Positions 42,770 through 52,003 of a stretch of DNA of 64,000 nucleotides are shown in pieces (the stretch's first letter is position 1; each line of letters starts with the position of its first letter). This DNA is from Clostridiales bacterium (GTDB taxonomy: Bacteria; Bacillota; Clostridia; Lachnospirales; Lachnospiraceae). Under the pieces are notes generated by a model. The model saw only the letters and a program-made list of their open reading frames with translations, had not been told where the DNA came from and searched no databases. The stretch is from the NCBI GenBank assembly GCA_003343625.1, contig QAKV01000042.1, positions 1-64,000 on the forward strand, given 5' to 3'. Position numbers and translations under genes: made by a program.

Positions 42770-43516
42770 TCACTCTTTCGCCCGGTACAGATAGGCCCTG
42801 CCCTCCTTACCCACCACCTCCGCCGCGCCCAGAAAAGCCAGCACATTCAGGACAGTTCCTGACAGTTCCCGGCGGATCCGGACGGCCTTCGCGAACTGCG
42901 CCGATGTAAAGGGCTCCTTCAGGTCATAAGGGATCAGCCGGAGATAGTCCCGGGGGCAGGCGAACTCCACCTCGTACTCCAGGGAAACGGGAATCCTGTC
43001 GTAACGGCTGGATCCCCGTTTTTTGTCGCGGCTCCAGCCGTTTAGCAGCTTATATTCTTCCATGTTCAGGAAGGGCAGCCGGATCCGTAGATTGGGATCT
43101 TTCAAAAACGGTTTGATCCGGTACAGTTCCGGAAAGGCCAGATAGGGACTCCCCTTCAGCGGCGACTTCCTGCCCCCGGAAATTTCCCCTGTCTGCGGAT
43201 CCACCCAATGCACCGTTTTTTGAAGCGGGATGGGGTATACCACTGTCACGGGGAACAGCGGGAGGAACCGCTCCAGCTTCGGGCGCAGCCGGTGAAATCC
43301 TCTGGTCTGGATCTCCACGATTTCGGAACCGGTGCAGATATCCGCCACGCATCCGGCGACCGGGACTTCCTGCATGGCCGGATCCGGCGCATAATACTCC
43401 TTCAAAACCGCGTGCACCGTCTTTTCCGACAGGGTTCCGATGCCGTTTCTCTCCCTGTCCTTTCCGATGACCTTCTCACGGGCTTCCTGAAACCGGCGGA
43501 ATTCTTCCCCCGTCAT
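42770..43516 (-). CDS. Conserved hypothetical protein
   Basis: I do not recognise a characterised family for this 248-residue soluble protein. A middle segment (GSEIVEIQTRGFHRLRPKLERFLPLFPVTVVYPIPLQKTVHWVD) has an E-x-Q shape that could recall PD-(D/E)xK nucleases, but the evidence is weak. The C-terminal third looks helical and may contain a winged-helix-like part (FTSAQFAKAVRIRRELSGTVLNVLAFLGAAEVVGKEGRAYLY). Its start overlaps the SGNH-like gene stop by 4 bp (ATGA), so it is co-transcribed with the acylation genes. Confidence 0.7.
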   Translation of the reverse strand: MTGEEFRRFQEAREKVIGKDRERNGIGTLSEKTVHAVLKEYYAPDPAMQEVPVAGCVADICTGSEIVEIQTRGFHRLRPKLERFLPLFPVTVVYPIPLQKTVHWVDPQTGEISGGRKSPLKGSPYLAFPELYRIKPFLKDPNLRIRLPFLNMEEYKLLNGWSRDKKRGSSRYDRIPVSLEYEVEFACPRDYLRLIPYDLKEPFTSAQFAKAVRIRRELSGTVLNVLAFLGAAEVVGKEGRAYLYRAKE

Positions 43517-44589
43517 GGATCCGCCTCCCCGAACAGCCCTTCCATCTTCTCCGGAATCTTTTCCCGCACCAGCGCCTCCACGCGCGCCAGCTTTTCTTCT
43601 CCGTTATCCGGCGTCACCAGATATTCGGAATTCTCCGACTGCGCTTCCAGCGCGATCCAGCGGTTCACATCCGCAGAAAAATGGATGGGATCCATATAGT
43701 TGTCCAGATTCAGAACGATCTCCTCTTCTCCCTGAAAATCGTACAGTCTGACGTTATCGAACGCGCAGAGACGCTCCATGGCCGCCCGCCTGGCGTACAG
43801 ATATTCTTCCCCCTGGCCGCTTCGGCACACGTTGTCCCACCACAGCATGGAATAGGGCGGGAGGAAGAAATAGAACTGCGTCTCCGGATGCGCTTCCGCC
43901 ATTTCCGCCAGAAGATCCAGATTGCCGTCCACCCTGGGCTGCCATTCCTGCCGGGTCAGGGGCTCGGCGACGGCCGCAGGCCGCACATAATGCTTCAACG
44001 CTTCCTCCTGCGAAAACGTCTTGTCTTCCCACCAGTTGTAGGACGTGCCCTCGTCATATCCGGCAGCCGTCATGGCCAGCAGATAGGGAATGTCCTCGAA
44101 CAGCACGTCCCGGTTGAGCAGGTAGCGGATATCGTTAAACGGGTTGTGGTCGTATAAATACAGAGGCATGGATTCGTCGACGAAATCGCTGTCCGGATCC
44201 CCGTCCAGGGCGAACAGATCCAGACTGTAAAACACGTTTTTCACCTCATGGGTGGCGAAGGCTTCGTCCAGATAAAATTTCAGATCCGCCGTGGTTCCGG
44301 AGCTCTTAATGGCTTTCACCGTCCTGGCCCCGAAGCCTTCGTCGAACCAGCCGTTATGATAATTTTCCGCCGTGGAGGAACCCGCCAGCACGCTGTCGTA
44401 GTCGAAATTCCGGATCGTCCCGATACACTGGTATTCGGACTTGGTGACTACGGCCTTTAAGCCCGGCAATGGCCCGTGAAAGTGATAGAACGGGTCGAAC
44501 AAAAACACCAGCGCAGCCGCCAGCAAAAGCAGCCCGGCCGCTGCCAGGCAAAAAAAGCGGATGAATTTCAAAAAAGAATTCTGTTTCAT
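43513..44589 (-). CDS. SGNH-like membrane-anchored acyltransferase partner
   Basis: This 358-residue protein has one N-terminal transmembrane helix (FFCLAAAGLLLLAAALVFLFDPF) and an extracellular SGNH-like domain. The nucleophile Ser is in LAGSSTAENYHNGW and the Asp/His pair is in MDPIHFS. Such proteins work with MBOAT enzymes in O-acetylating cell-surface polymers, as AlgJ/AlgX or DltD do. ATG 44589 is chosen for GGGGAAGAACC upstream. It follows the MBOAT gene by 41 bp. Confidence 0.82.
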   Translation of the reverse strand: MKQNSFLKFIRFFCLAAAGLLLLAAALVFLFDPFYHFHGPLPGLKAVVTKSEYQCIGTIRNFDYDSVLAGSSTAENYHNGWFDEGFGARTVKAIKSSGTTADLKFYLDEAFATHEVKNVFYSLDLFALDGDPDSDFVDESMPLYLYDHNPFNDIRYLLNRDVLFEDIPYLLAMTAAGYDEGTSYNWWEDKTFSQEEALKHYVRPAAVAEPLTRQEWQPRVDGNLDLLAEMAEAHPETQFYFFLPPYSMLWWDNVCRSGQGEEYLYARRAAMERLCAFDNVRLYDFQGEEEIVLNLDNYMDPIHFSADVNRWIALEAQSENSEYLVTPDNGEEKLARVEALVREKIPEKMEGLFGEADP

Positions 44590-44630
44590 GGTTCTTCCCC
44601 ACTTTCCGTCCGTTTTTCCCATCGGGGTAT

Positions 44631-46091
44631 TCAGAAGTTAAAATACAGGTACGTGCTCACGCCGGTCATCCCCAGAACGGACCAGGCGAAGAGGCACGCG
44701 GTCAGAAACGCCGCTTTCTTCGAATATACGCCTTCCTGTACGATAGCAGGCGCATTTTGGGCCGCCAGGACGACCGCGCAGATCCCGATCAGCAAAAGCA
44801 GCAAAATCAGGTTAATCCACGGCAAAAGGGCCGGCGCCCCCAGGGACGCGGCCTTGGTGAGGACATAGAACTCGGACGGATCCAGCGCCTCCGCCATCCG
44901 GAACAGAAAGCCGTTCCACTTCGGCACGATCATGGCGCGCAGAATAGCGAATCCCTCCCCGATGGTGGACGCCCGGAAAAATACGAAGGCCAGACAGACG
45001 TAGACGAAGGTCAGCGCCTGATGCATCCATTTTTTCGGAAGGCGCAGCGCCCCCAGACTGTCGAAGGCTACTGCGATCCCGTGCAAAAATCCCCAGAATA
45101 CGAAGGTCCATGCAGCCCCGTGCCAGAGTCCCGACAGGGTGAAGACGATCAGCGTATTGAGGATCGTCCGCCCCTTCCCGCGCCTGCTGCCCCCCAGCGG
45201 AATATACACATATCTGGTGAAAAACCGCCCCAGAGTGATATGCCACCGGCGCCAGAATTCCTTGACCGAAGCGGACTTAAACGGGGAATCGAAGTTTTGC
45301 GCCACCTCGATGCCGAACATCCGCCCCAGCCCCATGGCCATGTCGCAATACCCGGAAAAGTCGAAATACAGCTCCGTCAGATAACCCGCCGCCAGTAAAA
45401 TCGCCGAAATGCTGTCCAGGGAAGCCACGTTTTCGTACCCGAAGTTCACCGGCTTTGCCAGGCTGTCCGCCAACAGCACTTTCTTGGCCAGCCCCATGAC
45501 GAACAGACGGATTCCTTCTGCGAAACGCTGCGCGTCGAACTGCCGCCGTTTTTCCTCGTGCAGCTGTGGGATCAGTTCCTTTCCCAGCAGGATGGGCCCC
45601 TGCAGGATCTGTGGGAAATACAGCATGAAAGTCAGGTAATCCAGCAGGCTGCACCGCTCTTCCTCCCCCTTCCACCGGTCGATGAGATAGGCCATCTGCT
45701 GGAACGTATAAAAACTGATTCCAACGGGGAGAATGACCGAAACCATGGCGAAGTCCGTCCGCAGGACGGCATTTACGTTTTCCAGGAAGAAGTTGCTGTA
45801 TTTAAAGTAGCCCAGCGTCCCCAAATGGAAAAAACATCCCGCCGCGAGCACCGCCTTTCCGGCCGCCGTGCCCCTCACCCGATCCATCCATTCGCACAGC
45901 CCATACCCGATGAGGCAGCTGGCCAGCAGGATCCACAAATGCGACGGATTCATCCAGGCATAAAACCACAGGGACATCCCCACCAGAAATCCCTGAGCCA
46001 GGCCGTATCGCTTCCGGCCGTTCAGGAAAAACCATCCCGCCAGCGCGATCGGCAAAAACACGAAAATGAATATGTGTGAATTGAACAGCAT
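44631..46091 (-). CDS. MBOAT family O-acyltransferase (AlgI-like)
   Basis: The 486-residue polytopic protein has the AlgI pattern: MLFNSHIFIFVFLPIALAGWFFL at the start, PVGISFYTFQQMAYLIDRWKGE, PQILQGPILLGKELIPQL, FWRRWHITLGRFFTRYVYIPLGGSRRGKGRT, and the catalytic His in GLWHGAAWTFVFWGFLHG. It carries acyl groups across the membrane for transfer to an exported glycan or teichoic polymer by its SGNH partner. Confidence 0.95.
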   Translation of the reverse strand: MLFNSHIFIFVFLPIALAGWFFLNGRKRYGLAQGFLVGMSLWFYAWMNPSHLWILLASCLIGYGLCEWMDRVRGTAAGKAVLAAGCFFHLGTLGYFKYSNFFLENVNAVLRTDFAMVSVILPVGISFYTFQQMAYLIDRWKGEEERCSLLDYLTFMLYFPQILQGPILLGKELIPQLHEEKRRQFDAQRFAEGIRLFVMGLAKKVLLADSLAKPVNFGYENVASLDSISAILLAAGYLTELYFDFSGYCDMAMGLGRMFGIEVAQNFDSPFKSASVKEFWRRWHITLGRFFTRYVYIPLGGSRRGKGRTILNTLIVFTLSGLWHGAAWTFVFWGFLHGIAVAFDSLGALRLPKKWMHQALTFVYVCLAFVFFRASTIGEGFAILRAMIVPKWNGFLFRMAEALDPSEFYVLTKAASLGAPALLPWINLILLLLLIGICAVVLAAQNAPAIVQEGVYSKKAAFLTACLFAWSVLGMTGVSTYLYFNF

Positions 46092-46114
46092 ATGATTCCT
46101 GCCTTTTCCCGGCC

Positions 46115-47914
46115 TCAGCCCACCAGCTCAGTCAACTGCCCCAGCATATCTTCGAAGAGCTTCGTGGCGGCTTCCACCGGCTCCTTTTTGCTCATGTCCA
46201 CGCCTGCCATCTTCAGCAGATCGATGGGATCCGCAGAACCTCCCCCGGTAAGGAATTTCATGTAATCCTTCACTCCTTCTTCTCCCAGGGTCAGGATCCG
46301 TTCCGACAGCGCCGCTGCGGCCGAGATGCCTGTGGCATACTGGTACACGTAAAAAGGCGTATAAAAATGGGGAATTCTCGCCCACTCCAGGCGGATCTCC
46401 TGATCCACCGTCATGTCAGGCCCGAAGTACTTCACATTGAGGTCATAATAAATCCGGTTCAGTTCCCCCGCAGTCAGCGCTTCTCCCGCTTCCGCCTTGC
46501 GGTGAGCCATCATTTCGAACTCCGCGAACATGGTCTGACGGAACAGGGTTCCCTTGAAACTGTCCAGAAAATGGTTGATAATGTAGGCTTTCTGCACTTC
46601 GTCCCCCGTATGGGAAAGCAGATAACGGGTCAGCAGGATCTCGTTGCAGGTGGAGGCCACTTCCGCCACGAAAATCAGATAGGAGGCGGTCTGATGGGGC
46701 TGTGTTTTTGTGCTGAAATAACTGTGCATCGCATGGCCCAGCTCGTGGGCCAGCGTGAACATGCTGTCCAGCGTATCCTTATAAGTCATCAGCACGTAAG
46801 GATGTCCTACCGTGACGCCGCTGCAGTAAGCCCCGCTTCTTTTGCCCGCGTTCTCGCAGGCATCGATCCAGCGGTTCTCAAAGCCTTCCCGGAGGGCCGA
46901 CAGATATTCCTCCCCCATGGGCTTCAGGGCTTCCAGAATCGTCTCCCTGGCTTCCTCGAACGTCACCTTCATCGTGCACTCGGGGATGATGGGGGCGTAC
47001 ACATCGTACATATGCAGCTCCTCTACACCGAGCAGTTTTTTGCGCAGTGCCACATAGCGGTACATGGCAGGCAGAGCTTCATGAACCACCTGAATCAGAT
47101 TGTCATAGACCTCCTCCGGGATATTTCCGGGCGCCAGATACATGGCCCGGGTGGACGAGTATCCTCTCGCTTTGGCGAAGAAGACGGCCTGCTTGATGTT
47201 GGCGGAAAAGTTGGCGGCTATGGTATTGGCAAACTGGCCGTAACTGGAATACATGGACTCGAAAGCCGCTTTTCTCACGTTTCTGTCCCTGCTCTCCATC
47301 AGCCCCACATACCGCCCGTGAGTTACTTCCATCTCCTCGCCGTCCTCCCCGACGATCTTAGGGAAGGTCAGGTCGGCGTTGTTGAGCATCATGAAGGTAT
47401 CCGAGGGCGCGGAAGCCATTTCCGATGCGCTGGCCAAAAGCTCCTCCACTTCCCGGCTGCGGGTGTGCTCCCTTCTGCGCAAAAGCACCGTAAAATACCG
47501 GTCATAAGCCTTAAGTCCCGGCTCCGACGCACGGTATTTTGCCAGAGTTTCCTCCGGAATAGCCATAATCTCCGGCTGCGCGAAAGCGTTTTCTTCCTCC
47601 GCTCTGACCGCCAGCATCTGCGCCTTCATCCGCATGGTCTGATAGGTCACGTCTGTCGTATCCACATCCATATTCAGATGGGCGTACAGATAGATCTTCT
47701 CGATCTCTTTATCGAGATCATCCGCATAATCCAGATATTCCTTCAGCATTCCGGCCGAATCGCCCAAATGCCCTTTGTACTTCTCCACTTTACCGATGAG
47801 GCCTGCCACGCGCTGATAGTCCTCCTCCCAGGCCGCGTCGCCGGGATACAGATCCTCCACGGCCCATCTCTTTTCCTGAGGGATTTCGCTCCTCTTTGCC
47901 ACCTTATCCGCCAT
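46115..47914 (-). CDS. pepF: Oligoendopeptidase F
   Basis: The 599-residue M3 metallopeptidase has the zinc motif HELGH in MFTLAHELGHAMHSYFSTKTQPHQT and the downstream Glu in FVAEVASTCNEILL. Length is typical of PepF (about 600). It degrades short peptides in the cytoplasm. It lies 23 bp before the MBOAT gene on the same strand, so readthrough is possible, though no functional link is obvious. Confidence 0.96.
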   Translation of the reverse strand: MADKVAKRSEIPQEKRWAVEDLYPGDAAWEEDYQRVAGLIGKVEKYKGHLGDSAGMLKEYLDYADDLDKEIEKIYLYAHLNMDVDTTDVTYQTMRMKAQMLAVRAEEENAFAQPEIMAIPEETLAKYRASEPGLKAYDRYFTVLLRRREHTRSREVEELLASASEMASAPSDTFMMLNNADLTFPKIVGEDGEEMEVTHGRYVGLMESRDRNVRKAAFESMYSSYGQFANTIAANFSANIKQAVFFAKARGYSSTRAMYLAPGNIPEEVYDNLIQVVHEALPAMYRYVALRKKLLGVEELHMYDVYAPIIPECTMKVTFEEARETILEALKPMGEEYLSALREGFENRWIDACENAGKRSGAYCSGVTVGHPYVLMTYKDTLDSMFTLAHELGHAMHSYFSTKTQPHQTASYLIFVAEVASTCNEILLTRYLLSHTGDEVQKAYIINHFLDSFKGTLFRQTMFAEFEMMAHRKAEAGEALTAGELNRIYYDLNVKYFGPDMTVDQEIRLEWARIPHFYTPFYVYQYATGISAAAALSERILTLGEEGVKDYMKFLTGGGSADPIDLLKMAGVDMSKKEPVEAATKLFEDMLGQLTELVG

Positions 47915-48030
47915 TTCGCGTCACTCCTTCTTTTTCAAATGCGATTTTCCTATGCGTCAGCTATATACTGTACACTGTCTACTAACTTACCACGATTTGC
48001 CCCGACTGTCCACATCGGCGCATCAAAATA

Positions 48031-48072
48031 GCGGCGTTCCCGCATTCCCGTATGGGAAGCGGAAAACGCCGC
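48031..48072 (-). terminator. Hairpin terminator downstream of fructokinase
   Basis: GCGGCGTT (48031-48038) pairs with AACGCCGC (48065-48072), and CCGC plus TTCCC pair with GGGAA plus GCGG inside, with a GTAT loop. On the minus strand it is followed by TATTTTG. An outer CAAAATAG/CTATTTTG pairing extends the structure. Confidence 0.65.
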
Positions 48073-48104
48073 ACGTAAGACCTGCTATTTTGTGATCCGT
48101 TTTC

Positions 48105-49073
48105 TCATCTGCCCCTTTCGGCGATGAACTTCTCCACCTCTTCCACTTCAGGCATGACGCGCAGCGCGCCCTTTCTGGTGGTGACGATGGATGCCGCCGC
48201 GTTGGCGAAAGTGAGCATTTCCTTCAGCTTCGCCTCGTCCAGATTGTCCAGGCCGTATTTGAGCACGTAATGCAGGCAGCATCCTCCGAAAGTATCTCCC
48301 GCCCCCGTGGTCTCGATGGTAGCATCCTGCAGGAACGGCGCCACTTCCACTCTCAGATCCTTATAATAAGCGCGGCTTCCGTCGCGTCCCAAAGACAGGA
48401 GGATCAGCGGAATATCGTACTGGCTGCGCAGCTTCGCGATGCCCGCATCGAAATCCTCTTCCCCGGTGAACCACTGGATCTCGTTGTCGGAGATCTTGAG
48501 CACGTCGCACTTGCCCAGGCCGTATGCCACCTGCTCCTTCGCGTCGTCCAAAGTCTTCCAGAGCGGAGGGCGAAGATTCGGATCGAAGGAGATCACCGCG
48601 CCGCTCTCTTTGGCGATATCGATAGCTTTTTTCGTAGCCCTGCGCACATCGTCGTGTGTCATGGAAAGCGTTCCGAAATGAAACACCTTTGCGTCCCGGA
48701 TCAGGTCCTCGTGCAGGTCAGCCTCCGTCAGCATCATATCGGCGCCCGGGTTGCGGTAAAAAGAGAAATCCCTGTCCCCATCCGGGAAGGTCTCCACAAA
48801 CGCCAGGGTGGTGCGCGCCTCTTCGTCGATGATCAGGTTTGATGTATCGATGCCCACCTCGTCCAGCGTGGCTTTCAGCTTATTCCCGAAAATATCCTGT
48901 CCCACTTTCCCGATGAACGCGGTCTTCCTCCCTGCCCGGTTGAGCATCGCCAGCACATTGCACGGCGCCCCGCCCGGATTGGCCTCATAAATTGTATTTC
49001 CCTGCGCGCTCACGCCGTTTTCCGTAAAATCGATCAACAGTTCGCCGAGCGCTACCACATCGAACTTCTTCAT
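48105..49073 (-). CDS. Fructokinase (PfkB family)
   Basis: The 322-residue kinase has GELLIDFTENG near the N-terminus, NPGGAPCNVLAMLNRAGRKTAFIGKVGQDIFG, the PfkB second signature TTGAGDTFGGCCLHYVL with the catalytic Asp, and ISFDPNLRPPLW. This is the ScrK/FrK pattern of bacterial fructokinases. It would phosphorylate the fructose released when sucrose is split by the phosphorylase encoded nearby. ATG 49073 has AAGGGGATATTACC upstream. Confidence 0.9.
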   Translation of the reverse strand: MKKFDVVALGELLIDFTENGVSAQGNTIYEANPGGAPCNVLAMLNRAGRKTAFIGKVGQDIFGNKLKATLDEVGIDTSNLIIDEEARTTLAFVETFPDGDRDFSFYRNPGADMMLTEADLHEDLIRDAKVFHFGTLSMTHDDVRRATKKAIDIAKESGAVISFDPNLRPPLWKTLDDAKEQVAYGLGKCDVLKISDNEIQWFTGEEDFDAGIAKLRSQYDIPLILLSLGRDGSRAYYKDLRVEVAPFLQDATIETTGAGDTFGGCCLHYVLKYGLDNLDEAKLKEMLTFANAAASIVTTRKGALRVMPEVEEVEKFIAERGR

Positions 49074-49276
49074 GGTAATATCCCCTTCCTTTCTCATTTT
49101 CTTCGCCGCATGCGGGCAAAGGATGTCAGTTCCATTTTATCAGGAAGCCGGAGAAAAAGAAACAGGAAAATCCGGATTTCCATAAAACCTACACTTTTAA
49201 ACGGATCAGAAAAAATTTTTTCTTTCATCTTGTTTTAATTTTTCCCCTTTATACTACACTCATAACAAGCTCCATT

Positions 49277-49327
49277 CCGGAGCGTCAGCGACGGGGCGTA
49301 TCATCATAGCTGCTTGTGACGCTCCGG
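49277..49327. promoter_or_regulatory. 11-bp inverted repeat in the leader of the PepSY gene
   Basis: CCGGAGCGTCA (49277-49287) and TGACGCTCCGG (49317-49327) form a perfect 11-bp stem with a 29-nt loop. The gene-free stretch 49074-49382 holds this hairpin, an AT-rich tract with a TATACT near 49251, and the ribosome site. No T-run follows, so it is not a plain terminator. Confidence 0.5.
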
Positions 49328-49382
49328 CACAAATAGCCGTCCGAAAAGCGGAATTCAAAACATCATAAAGGAGAAACGCAAT

Positions 49383-50576
49383 ATGAAGAGAAAAAACATG
49401 TCAATCTTACTGGCACTCACCCTCACGGCATCCGTCCTGACGGCCTGCTCCGCATCGAACGGACAGCCCCCCTCCCAGGCGCAGGAAATCGCACAAACCC
49501 AGGAGACCGCGCAGGAAACCGGACAGGCCGCCGAAAGCGCACAGCCCGCTGAAACCGCGCAGGGCGCCGAAGCCACACAGGCCGCCGACGCATCCGGCGC
49601 GACGGTTCAGGGCGTCCAGACAGGCGATTCCATCTCCGCCGATGAAGCGAAATCCATCGCCCTGGAGCACGCCGGGGTGGCGGAAGGAGATCTCATCGCC
49701 ATCAGCAGCACCGAAGAGCGGGACGACGGGATGGAACTGTATCAGGTGGATTTCTACACCGCGGATAAAGATTACGACTATGAAATCGAGAAAACTTCGG
49801 GGCAGATCATGTCTATCGACACGGAGATCAACGATCTGACCTGGTCCACCCCTTCCGGCGCGGCCTTCACGAAAGAACAGGCTATCGAGGCCGTGCTGGC
49901 GAAAGTTTCCGGCGCAACCCAGGACAACCTGCGGATGAAAGCGGAACGGGACGACGGCCGCACCGTCTATGAAGGCGAAGTCGTCGTTTCCGACCGGAAA
50001 TACGAGTTCGAAATCGATGCCCAAAACGGCGCTTTTCTGGAATGGAATGAAAAGGCCTTCCCCGCTCAGGCTTCCGGGCAGACGGCCGGCGGATCAGCGG
50101 CGTCTTCCGGCTCCTCTGCAGCTCAGGCTGCGGATCAGACGCCGGAAAATGCCGCATTGCAGACCGCAATGGCCGACGCAGGGGTTTCACAGGATACCGT
50201 CCTCACTGTGGGCGTCCGTCAGGATCGTGACGACGGCCAGACACGCTACGATGTGAAAATTTATACCGCGAACGCGGATTACGAATATGAAATCGACGAA
50301 ACCGGCACGAGGATTCTGGAACGGGAACGGGAAACTTACGATTTGACCTGGAATACCCCCTCCGGCGCGGCCTTCACGAAAGAGCAGGCCATCGAGGCCG
50401 TGCTGGCGAAAGTTTCCGGCGCAACCCAGGACAACCTGCGGATGAAAGCGGAACGGGACGACGGCCGCACCGTCTATGAGGGCGAAGTCATTTTAAACGA
50501 CCGCAAATATGAATTCAAAATCGATACCGGTACCGGGGACTTTCTGGAATGGAGCGAAGAAAGGCTGTTCGGCTGA
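49383..50576 (+). CDS. Lipoprotein with four PepSY domains
   Basis: The 397-residue protein has a lipoprotein signal (ILLALTLTASVLTAC, cleavage before Cys 22) and a Gln/Thr/Ala/Glu-rich spacer. Four PepSY units follow: A (ISADEAKSIALEHAGV...), B (FTKEQAIEAVLAKVSGA...), A' (ALQTAMADAGVSQDTV...), B' (FTKEQAIEAVLAKVSGA...). Each has the ERDDG or QDRDDG turn. Units B and B' are nearly identical in DNA over 144 bp (49839-49982 and 50346-50489), so the gene grew by a recent internal duplication. PepSY domains often restrain secreted proteases. AAAGGAG precedes the ATG. Confidence 0.9.
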   Translation: MKRKNMSILLALTLTASVLTACSASNGQPPSQAQEIAQTQETAQETGQAAESAQPAETAQGAEATQAADASGATVQGVQTGDSISADEAKSIALEHAGVAEGDLIAISSTEERDDGMELYQVDFYTADKDYDYEIEKTSGQIMSIDTEINDLTWSTPSGAAFTKEQAIEAVLAKVSGATQDNLRMKAERDDGRTVYEGEVVVSDRKYEFEIDAQNGAFLEWNEKAFPAQASGQTAGGSAASSGSSAAQAADQTPENAALQTAMADAGVSQDTVLTVGVRQDRDDGQTRYDVKIYTANADYEYEIDETGTRILERERETYDLTWNTPSGAAFTKEQAIEAVLAKVSGATQDNLRMKAERDDGRTVYEGEVILNDRKYEFKIDTGTGDFLEWSEERLFG

Positions 50577-50619
50577 TACCGAAGCAGAACGGATTTCCTT
50601 TCCTGTATAATCGAAAAAC

Positions 50620-50652
50620 ACCGCAGGATTTTTGCAGATCCTGCGGTATTTT
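50620..50652 (+). terminator. Terminator of the PepSY lipoprotein gene
   Basis: ACCGCAGGAT (50620-50629) and ATCCTGCGGT (50638-50647) form a perfect 10-bp stem with an 8-nt loop, followed by ATTTTG. A TATAAT at 50657-50662 directly after it may serve the next gene. Confidence 0.75.
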
Positions 50653-50743
50653 GTAGTATAATGTAAAAGGGTTCCCCGGAAAAGGAACCTGAAATCATGA
50701 TACGACCCTCAAAAACTGCAAAACAGAGAAAGGATACACTGAT

Positions 50744-51052
50744 ATGACAGAACTAACGCCTGTTCCCGTCGCCAGCGTGGCGGGTATGATTTTTTCCCTG
50801 ATTCTTTCCATCGGCCTGCCCATCGCCCTTCTGGTCTTTTTGCGAAACCGCACCGGCGCCCGGGTTTCGGCCTTTCTGATCGGCGGCGCAACGTTCTTCG
50901 TATCCGCCATGGTGCTGGAACAGCTTCTGCATTCCGCGGTGGTCGCCGCGCAGTTCATCCCCCTCGTTCTGGTGGAGGTCGTAGTATTTTTGCTCACCGC
51001 CCTGACGGCCGTCATCGCCGTCCGCTTCTATCGGGAAGCCGGCGAGCGGTAA
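50744..51052 (+). pseudogene. Short YhfC-like membrane protein, apparently missing its catalytic core
   Basis: The 102-residue product starts like YhfC-family intramembrane proteases: a helix (MIFSLILSIGLPIALLVFL), a basic loop, then FLIGGATFFVSAMVLEQLLHSAVV. After about residue 68 it passes straight to a C-terminal helix (LVLVEVVVFLLTALTAVIAVRFYRE). Full YhfC proteins are about 250 residues and carry an E-E-x-x-R active site that is absent here. An in-frame internal deletion is the simplest reading; a genuine small membrane protein is the alternative. Confidence 0.5.
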
Positions 51053-51059
51053 AGCCCTT

Positions 51060-51983
51060 TCAGAGTCTGCTCAAAACGCTCTCGTGCAGAGCCTTTTTCA
51101 CCCGCTCGAAGTCCCCGACCTCCGGGCACTGGATGGACACCACCAGCCCTGCCCGGGGCAGCACCGTTGTGATCTGGCCGAAGGCGCCATCCGCTCTGTA
51201 GCTGTCCGGATAAGGGGACATCCAGAACTGATAGCCGTACCCGCAGCGCCACAGATCCGCCTTTTCGGGCTCCGGATCCGTCTCGATCTGCTTTTTCGTC
51301 GCTTCCCGGATCCAGGATTCCTCCACCAGACGCCTTCCTTTCCAAACGCCGCCGGCCAAAAACAGCTGACCCAGTTTCATCATATCGGACAGTTTCAAAA
51401 ACATCCCTCCGCCGCCGATAGGGTGCCCCTGAGGATCGTTCTCCCAGACGGGAAATCCGATTCCCATGGGTTCCAGAATCCGGCGATAGACATATTCGGA
51501 CAGCCGCATTCCCACCGCCGCTTCCAGCATCCGACCGGCCAGAATGGAGTCCGCCGTGGAATAGCAGAAACGCTTCCCCGGTTCTTCCTTCACTTCCCGG
51601 GAAAGCATGTAGGAGAGATAATCGGGTACGCCGATGCCGGCCCTGCGATCCGCCCCCATCAGGTATGCCTCCCCGAATCCGCTGGACATAGTCAGCAGAT
51701 CCTTCAGGCGGATGGCGAGAAGGCGGGACGAAGGGGTTTGGGGGAGTTTGTCCGGGAAGCGATCCGCCAGCCGATCTTCCAGGCTCAGCTTTCCCTCCTC
51801 GATCGCGATGCCCGCTGCTGCGGAAACAAAACTCTTCGTATGGGAATAAATATTCCTCGGCAGATCCGGCGTGAAATGATGCTCGAAGAGCACCTTCGAT
51901 TCGTCGCCCGCCGCAATCGCTTCAAGAGGAAGCCCGGTTGCCCGCGCTTCCTCCACAAATTCTTTCAATATTTTTTCGATCAT
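51060..51983 (-). CDS. Serine hydrolase, beta-lactamase/class C esterase family
   Basis: This 307-residue protein has the S-x-x-K motif SHTKSF with nucleophile Ser, and a Y-S-T motif (FCYSTADSILAGRML). Its C-terminal part has GYGYQFWMSPYPDSYRADGAFGQ, where HxG is replaced by DGAFG. No signal peptide is visible, so it is probably cytoplasmic. It lies 20 bp after the phosphorylase gene and closes the leftward sugar operon. A longer relative with the same RADGAFGQ motif is at 62088-63608. Confidence 0.88.
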   Translation of the reverse strand: MIEKILKEFVEEARATGLPLEAIAAGDESKVLFEHHFTPDLPRNIYSHTKSFVSAAAGIAIEEGKLSLEDRLADRFPDKLPQTPSSRLLAIRLKDLLTMSSGFGEAYLMGADRRAGIGVPDYLSYMLSREVKEEPGKRFCYSTADSILAGRMLEAAVGMRLSEYVYRRILEPMGIGFPVWENDPQGHPIGGGGMFLKLSDMMKLGQLFLAGGVWKGRRLVEESWIREATKKQIETDPEPEKADLWRCGYGYQFWMSPYPDSYRADGAFGQITTVLPRAGLVVSIQCPEVGDFERVKKALHESVLSRL

Positions 51984-52003
51984 ATGCCTGATCCCTTTTT
52001 ATT

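Noticed and set aside
46367..48031. A 554-codon open frame opposite pepF
   Set aside because: It lies fully antisense to the clear M3 peptidase gene, and its product has His/Arg-rich shadow composition with no known motif.
49839..50489. The duplicated 144-bp units as a CRISPR-like or tandem repeat array
   Set aside because: There are only two copies, they are coding and in frame, and they correspond to PepSY domains.
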